A program made the translations under genes and the position numbers. A stretch of 9,908 bases of DNA, from contig DEPS01000147.1 of assembly GCA_002358875.1 (NCBI GenBank), positions 13,204 to 23,111 on the forward strand, read 5' to 3'. Below, one piece after another: positions 6,591 to 9,908 of this stretch; the stretch's first letter is position 1, and every line of letters begins with the position of its first letter. The DNA is from Lachnospiraceae bacterium UBA3386. GTDB taxonomy: Bacteria; Bacillota; Clostridia; Lachnospirales; Lachnospiraceae. The notes under the pieces are model-generated. The model saw nothing but the letters and a program-made list of their open reading frames with translations, searched no databases and had not been told where the DNA came from.

Positions 6591-6747
6591 CATAAAACTT
6601 CAGTGTCCTTTATTTGTTACCGTTATTGCACCGCCTTTCCCTTTCGGAAAAAGCTTTTCTTACATCTCCAATATCGCTCTGCCTTTCCTTCCCGGGGAAG
6701 GATTATTTACTTTTTACGATAAATACAGAGCCTTTCTGCAGGATATT
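6573..6747 (-). other. Structured spacer between condensation and carrier genes
   Basis: This 175-base gap, read on the minus strand, shows GCTCTG pairing with CAGAGC around an ATTTA/TAAAT stem and a CCTTCC-CCG-GGAAGG stem. CTTTTTCC-GAAA-GGGAAAG follows. None has a U-tract. It may tune the relative amounts of carrier and condensation protein through RNA processing. No promoter stands out. Confidence 0.4.
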
Positions 6748-8139
6748 TTACACGGTGCTGATCAGCTCACCGATCGTGATGTCCGGCTCGTCCACGCCGC
6801 GGAACATCATTTTCATCATGTAATAATACAGCCTCTGGATATCATCATAGTTCAGAACAGCCTTCTGATAATGATAATCAAAGATGAGGCCTCCGTCATT
6901 CGAGCTGTGGGTGACAGTCAGGTATATCCTCTTGGTAGCAGCGCCGTTGGGATACCATACAGAGCGTGTCTTAATGCCTGCCAGATGCTCGTTCTGCATG
7001 CGCACGGGCATGGGCTGGTAGGTCAGGGACATGGAAATGTATTCCGTGTTGTCCGGGGCGCCATAGAGTTCCTTGAGCATTTTGTCCACTGCCACGGGAT
7101 CATAGTTGCAATGGAGGTAGATCTTGTTCTGGACGTTCTGGAGCTCGTAGAGGGCATCCAGGAATTCAGTGTCAGGTTTGATGATGGTGCGCAGCGGGAA
7201 GGAAAGAACACGGCTTCCGCCGCAGGTCCATTCCGCGTGAGTGGAGCGGCGGGAGACGAAATTGCGGAGTGTGATGTCCTCCTGTCCGCCGTTGGCCTTG
7301 GAGAGATAGGTACGCATGGCGAGAAGGATCAGGTTGGTCATGGAAACGCCCTGGGTCGCGCAGAAGTCCATCAGGGTCTGTGTGGCTTCCGGCTCGAGAT
7401 GGAAGTCAGCCACACCGACAGAGCGGTCCTTTGTCTCGACGTCCGCCGCGCGCAGGCTTTTGTCCCCATGCCGCCTGCGGCTCTCCTGCAGGATGCGGGA
7501 TCCCTTGATATCGGAATAGATGGGCTCGCCGTTTTCCGTCAGGTAATCGCGCCAGAATTTCTCGTCCTTCGCCTTGCGCTTTTCGTTCTTCTGTTTCTTC
7601 AGTTCCGCATTCAGAACCTCTTCGAAGGAAGCAAGGGGCTTGGGATACTCGGAGCCGAAACGGTAATGGCAGTAAAGCTCCATGATGTCATTCACCATGA
7701 CGATCAGTCCGGAGGAATCCACAAGACGATGATCGATATGGATGTACATGCCATTGTATCCCTCGGGCATCTTCACCATGGTGATCTCCACCATGGGGAT
7801 CTCCGGCTCGTTGAATTCCTCAAAGGTCTTCTCCTGCAGGAAGGCATCCGCCTCCTTCATGGTCAGGTCGGAGAGATCCAGAAACGGGACGTCACGATCA
7901 TCGCGATCCGCGATATACTGCATCACGTATCCGTCCTCGTCCGGGGCTGTGAACCTCAGGCGCAGGCAGTCGTAACGCCTGAACTCATCCTGAATGCATC
8001 TTTTCAGCAGATTGAAATCAATTTCAGTCTGCAGACCGGAAAACACACTGATGTTGCAGCAGCGCTGGGTCCCGGTTTCCCGGATCGGCAGATATTGCAG
8101 CATCTGCCCGACACACAGGGGATAAAGTTTTTTCTCCAT
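6748..8139 (-). CDS. Stand-alone NRPS-type condensation-domain protein
   Basis: A 463-residue protein with the size and layout of one condensation domain (chloramphenicol acetyltransferase-like fold): two lobes, the first ending in the active-site motif. That motif reads HIDHRLVDSSG (134-144), corresponding to HHxxxDG, with catalytic His137 and structural Asp141 kept, the first His replaced by Asp136 and the Gly by Ser142. The second lobe has LRNFVSRRSTHAEW (291-304) and VLSFPLR (311-317), matching the conserved region around the core of C domains. There is no attached A or T domain, signal peptide or membrane segment. The likely role is to transfer the acyl group from the carrier protein to an amine or alcohol, forming an amide or ester. 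Wax-ester synthase-like acyltransferases share the fold and are an alternative. AGGAGG, 5 bases before the ATG, is a very strong binding site and lies in a duplicated leader module. Confidence 0.82.
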   Translation of the reverse strand: MEKKLYPLCVGQMLQYLPIRETGTQRCCNISVFSGLQTEIDFNLLKRCIQDEFRRYDCLRLRFTAPDEDGYVMQYIADRDDRDVPFLDLSDLTMKEADAFLQEKTFEEFNEPEIPMVEITMVKMPEGYNGMYIHIDHRLVDSSGLIVMVNDIMELYCHYRFGSEYPKPLASFEEVLNAELKKQKNEKRKAKDEKFWRDYLTENGEPIYSDIKGSRILQESRRRHGDKSLRAADVETKDRSVGVADFHLEPEATQTLMDFCATQGVSMTNLILLAMRTYLSKANGGQEDITLRNFVSRRSTHAEWTCGGSRVLSFPLRTIIKPDTEFLDALYELQNVQNKIYLHCNYDPVAVDKMLKELYGAPDNTEYISMSLTYQPMPVRMQNEHLAGIKTRSVWYPNGAATKRIYLTVTHSSNDGGLIFDYHYQKAVLNYDDIQRLYYYMMKMMFRGVDEPDITIGELISTV

Positions 8140-8218
8140 GCCTTCCTCCTTTTTTGAGCCGCGAAGCGGCGAAAAACCCGAGGAGAATTCACGCAGGGGA
8201 ATTCTCCGATGGGATTAC
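8140..8218 (-). repeat. Leader direct repeat, gene-proximal copy
   Basis: One of two 79-base direct repeats, identical except in the 8-base core 8191-8198. On the minus strand it runs in this order: GTAATCCCATC; the GGAGAATTC/GAATTCTCC hairpin; GGGTTTTT; a GCCGC-TTC-GCGGC hairpin; then AAAAAAGGAGG. That last purine run is the Shine-Dalgarno of the condensation gene. This copy touches the start codon. The T-run can also pair with the A-run around the GC hairpin, and CTCCT in the first hairpin is complementary to AGGAG, so alternative folds are possible. Confidence 0.9.
8172..8213 (-). terminator. Terminator-like hairpin in the gene-proximal leader copy
   Basis: On the minus strand CCC plus GGAGAATTC pairs with GAATTCTCC plus GGG across an 8-base loop, and five T follow directly. 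This has the form of an intrinsic terminator placed before the condensation gene, so it may act as an attenuator. Five T and a small internal loop make it moderate rather than strong. Confidence 0.5.
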
Positions 8219-8277
8219 GGAACCGGCTCCTGCCGGTTCCGGGCGTGAGAAAACAGCGCATCAGCGTGTTTTCTCAC
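8215..8277 (-). CDS. Possible 20-codon upstream reading frame (GTG start)
   Basis: The distal leader copy ends in the same AAAAAAGGAGGAAGGC as the one serving the condensation gene. Here it is followed by GTG, 20 codons and TAA. The first bases after the start, GTGAGAAAA, resemble ATGGAGAAAA of the condensation gene with one base missing. The frame could be a decayed duplicate of the gene start or a translated leader. The peptide resembles no family I know. Translation is plausible from the strong binding site but unproven. Confidence 0.3.
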   Translation of the reverse strand: MRKHADALFSHARNRQEPVP

Positions 8278-8280
8278 GCC
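8219..8280. other. Two strong hairpins between the leader copies
   Basis: GGAACCGGC (8219-8227) pairs with GCCGGTTCC (8232-8240) around TCCT. GGCGTGAGAAAACA (8242-8255) pairs with TGTTTTCTCACGCC (8267-8280) as a perfect 14-base-pair stem. The second stem covers the GTG start of the short upstream frame and touches the distal leader copy. It may therefore control access to that start. Confidence 0.7.
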
Positions 8281-8356
8281 TTCCTCCTTTTTTGAGCCGC
8301 GAAGCGGCGAAAAACCCGAGGAGAATTCATGCGCATGAATTCTCCGATGGGATTAC
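8278..8356 (-). repeat. Leader direct repeat, distal copy
   Basis: The second copy of the 79-base module, offset by exactly 138 bases. Its core makes the central hairpin a perfect 26-base palindrome (8320-8345) containing two GAATTC sites. It carries its own hairpin, GGGTTTTT, GC hairpin and AAAAAAGGAGG, but no full-length gene follows the binding site. Only the 20-codon GTG frame does. Confidence 0.9.
8310..8351 (-). terminator. Terminator-like hairpin in the distal leader copy
   Basis: The same design as in the proximal copy: a CCC/GGG clamp, a perfect GGAGAATTC-containing palindrome and five T on the minus strand. It lies about 30 bases past the hydrolase stop codon, so it can serve as that gene's terminator as well as an attenuator for the genes downstream. 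Confidence 0.55.
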
Positions 8357-8367
8357 TTACATATTAC

Positions 8368-8389
8368 TTTGACAGACATCTGTCAAAGC
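8368..8389. promoter_or_regulatory. 22-base palindrome over the hydrolase stop codon
   Basis: CTTTGACAGA and TCTGTCAAAG form a perfect 10-base inverted repeat around CA. It overlaps the last codons and stop of the hydrolase gene. On the minus strand TTGACA is a consensus -35 hexamer. TATGTA follows at 17 bases and TAATAT at 14, neither an ideal -10 arrangement. It could be an operator overlapping an internal promoter for the condensation, carrier and ligase genes, or just an RNA hairpin at the end of the mRNA. Confidence 0.35.
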
Positions 8390-9657
8390 GCAACCATATC
8401 CGCAGCTGCAATGGCCTGAGCCGCGATATCGTTCACCTTCTCATCAATAGCATGCCCCTTCTTCCTGTCGCCTGCGGGTATCCCGATCTTTTTCTTGATC
8501 TGCTTCATGCCGCCGATGCGCTGGGAGAACATCCAGTCCCGCATTTCCTTATCCTTATACAGCACTTCCCAGCAGAAATGGGCGCTCTGCCAGAAGATCT
8601 GCCCGGCGGGATAGCGGGTGACCCGATATTTGATGCCGGCTTTATCCAGAGCTGCCAGAGTGGGATCCAAAGTGTAGGAGGGGACGATCAGCGGATCGTC
8701 AGCCGCATGGAAGATCCACATAGGCGTATTTTTCAAAGCTCCGATCCGGGCGGGGTTAGCCGCACCGCACGCGGGAACCAGGGCTGCAAAGGCATCCGGA
8801 TGCTCCATTACCATCACAAAGGCGCCGAAGGCACCGGAAGAAATTCCCGTAAGATACAGTCTCCTGTCATCAACCTTATATTCACTTTTGATCTTCTCGA
8901 TCAGCCGCCATGCCACCGTGAGATGGGGCATGGGCCAGAAGGGCGAATCGGATCTCTGTTTAATAAACTGGTTGAGGGTGGTCCAGTTGTCATCCTCGTC
9001 ATAGCGGACATTGCACTTGGGAACCAGCACCAGGCATTCATTATGCCCGGCCTCGGAATCCTGGGCAAATACCGTGGCCATTTGTGTCTTTGTCATCACG
9101 GAGATGATCGGTTCCTGCACCTCACCGGTACCGTGCAGGCAGATGACCAGCGGATATTTTTTTCTGCGGTCATACTTTTTGGGGACATAGAGCATATAAG
9201 GCATCGTAATGCCGAATTCTTCATCATAGAAGGATTCTTCCCGAAACAGGGAGCGGAGCCCCTTTCCTGAATCCCTGTGAATGTGAATCTCATAGCGGTC
9301 AACGCCGTGTTCACTACTTCCCGCGTCGATCGTAATGAGGGCGTCGAGATCATGCTCAAAGCAGGACTCTCTTTTGTCAAGGCGGATAATATAACCGCCA
9401 TAATATTCATAGTAAGGAATCTCGGTTCCGGCCAGGTAATCGCCCATATTGGGGTCAAGTCCCTCAAATCCGAAACGTCCCGCATCGCGGTCTGAACGGA
9501 TGCTGATGTAAAACTCAGGTGCGTATTCCAGCTTCAAAAGTGCTCCAAAGCAGTCTGTCGGCACTTCCACATTATATGTTTTAATGTCGGGATTGAACTG
9601 GATCAGGCTTTCTGTGGATGCGTTAATAGTTAACTTAAGATCTTTAATAGGGTTCAA
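8383..9657 (-). CDS. Alpha/beta hydrolase (esterase-like) with N-terminal cadherin-like domain
   Basis: A 424-residue two-part protein. Residues 1-125 look like a cadherin-like beta-sandwich: the opening IKDLKLTINA and FNPDIKTYNVEVP are typical of that domain. Residues 140-380 form an alpha/beta hydrolase of the esterase or depolymerase kind. It has an oxyanion-region CLHGTGE (173-179), nucleophile elbow GISSGA with Ser273, an acid in HAADDP (Asp320 or Asp321) and His360 in QSAHFCW. The complete triad suggests an active carboxyl-ester, thioester or amide hydrolase. No signal peptide is seen, so it probably acts in the cytoplasm. It is the first gene of the four-gene minus-strand run, so it may release product from the carrier, edit misloaded carrier or provide a fatty acid; this is inference. 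The start is TTG, with AGGAG 10 bases upstream; no in-frame ATG lies near, and the next one would remove the sandwich domain. Confidence 0.82.
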   Translation of the reverse strand: MNPIKDLKLTINASTESLIQFNPDIKTYNVEVPTDCFGALLKLEYAPEFYISIRSDRDAGRFGFEGLDPNMGDYLAGTEIPYYEYYGGYIIRLDKRESCFEHDLDALITIDAGSSEHGVDRYEIHIHRDSGKGLRSLFREESFYDEEFGITMPYMLYVPKKYDRRKKYPLVICLHGTGEVQEPIISVMTKTQMATVFAQDSEAGHNECLVLVPKCNVRYDEDDNWTTLNQFIKQRSDSPFWPMPHLTVAWRLIEKIKSEYKVDDRRLYLTGISSGAFGAFVMVMEHPDAFAALVPACGAANPARIGALKNTPMWIFHAADDPLIVPSYTLDPTLAALDKAGIKYRVTRYPAGQIFWQSAHFCWEVLYKDKEMRDWMFSQRIGGMKQIKKKIGIPAGDRKKGHAIDEKVNDIAAQAIAAADMVAL

Positions 9658-9672
9658 AATGAATATGCTCCT
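9655..9672 (-). promoter_or_regulatory. Ribosome binding site and TTG start of the hydrolase
   Basis: AGGAG (9668-9672) precedes TTG (9655-9657) by 10 bases on the minus strand. The N-terminal domain begins right at this codon. A TTG start with somewhat long spacing would lower translation relative to the condensation gene, which has ATG and AGGAGG at 5 bases. Confidence 0.6.
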
Positions 9673-9807
9673 TTTAACAATGAAATGCTACGATTGCACA
9701 GTCACACGGTCACGACGGAACACGGTCCTCCCCGACCTGAACTGCGGGGGTCTCACAGCAGGCAATATTTTTCTGTCTAAACTGTAAGAAATGGATTAGT
9801 CTCCTTT

Positions 9808-9816
9808 ATATTACCA
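9808..9816 (-). promoter_or_regulatory. Candidate extended -10 promoter for the hydrolase gene
   Basis: On the minus strand TGGTAATAT matches an extended -10 (TGn followed by a TATAAT-like hexamer). The expected -35 position (TAGTGC) is poor, which extended -10 promoters tolerate. It would give a leader of about 145 bases, containing a CCCCG/CGGGG hairpin (9730-9749) and a repeated GACCGTGT. No gene other than a doubtful 11-codon frame is seen from here to the window end. Confidence 0.3.
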
Positions 9817-9908
9817 TAGAAATCATCTCAGCACTATGTTTTTTTTACATTCGAACATGCAAAGGCTCCTTCAGAAATCCACGTTTCAAAAAAAGCAGCC
9901 GCAGTTCC

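Noticed and set aside
6496..8157. Long plus-strand open frame (553 codons) opposite the carrier and condensation genes
   Set aside because: It runs antisense through two recognisable genes. Its His/Val/Leu-rich composition is typical of an antisense shadow, and no binding site precedes it.
8004..8261. 85-codon minus-strand frame overlapping the condensation gene start
   Set aside because: It has no binding site of its own and reads through the leader repeats and the gene in the wrong frame.
8140..8356. Insertion sequence or transposon bounded by the 79-base repeats
   Set aside because: The 59 bases between the copies encode no transposase, and the repeats are direct, carry gene-expression signals and abut a start codon.
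8329..9270. Plus-strand open frame (313 codons) opposite the hydrolase
   Set aside because: Antisense to a gene with a complete catalytic triad; its start lies inside the leader palindrome.

Overview
The window looks like a chromosomal segment from a low-to-mid GC Gram-positive anaerobe of the Clostridia, probably near the Lachnospiraceae. The reasons are near-consensus AGGAGG-type ribosome binding sites, a short class II aldolase of the Firmicutes type, intrinsic terminators with U-tracts, and Lachnospiraceae-like surface-protein and hydrolase architectures. The taxonomic call is inference; there is no rRNA or other marker here.

Left part, plus strand (1-3600): a class II fructose-bisphosphate aldolase gene with its own terminator; a two-domain PPK2-type polyphosphate:AMP phosphotransferase; and a small single-domain cupin. 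The gaps on either side of the phosphotransferase gene carry unusually hairpin-rich DNA (1191-1309 and 2945-3157). The two elements share similar ends, and the second is a nested multi-branch inverted repeat of about 210 bases.

Middle (3537-4732): the convergent gap holds a 70-base inverted repeat, three tandem 19-base self-complementary units and a strong bidirectional terminator. A minus-strand gene for a secreted protein with two fibronectin-type-III-like modules follows.

Right part, minus strand (9657 down to 4733): four genes read in one direction. They encode an alpha/beta hydrolase with an N-terminal cadherin-like beta-sandwich and a TTG start, a stand-alone condensation-domain protein, a stand-alone carrier protein and a stand-alone AMP-forming adenylating enzyme. 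Condensation (C), carrier (T) and adenylation (A) together form a dissociated NRPS-like pathway. The likely chemistry is activation of an acid, loading onto the carrier arm and transfer to an amine or alcohol, as in small N-acyl amide (lipoamide) clusters of gut Clostridia. The hydrolase may trim, release or supply a substrate. No phosphopantetheinyl transferase, amine-forming decarboxylase or exporter is visible in the window.

The most unusual non-coding feature is just upstream of the condensation gene: a 79-base leader module present twice in direct orientation. Each copy contains a terminator-like hairpin, a GC hairpin and a strong Shine-Dalgarno. The upstream copy's Shine-Dalgarno is followed by a 20-codon GTG reading frame rather than the real gene. 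This suggests a duplicated attenuation or translation-control device for the C-T-A genes.
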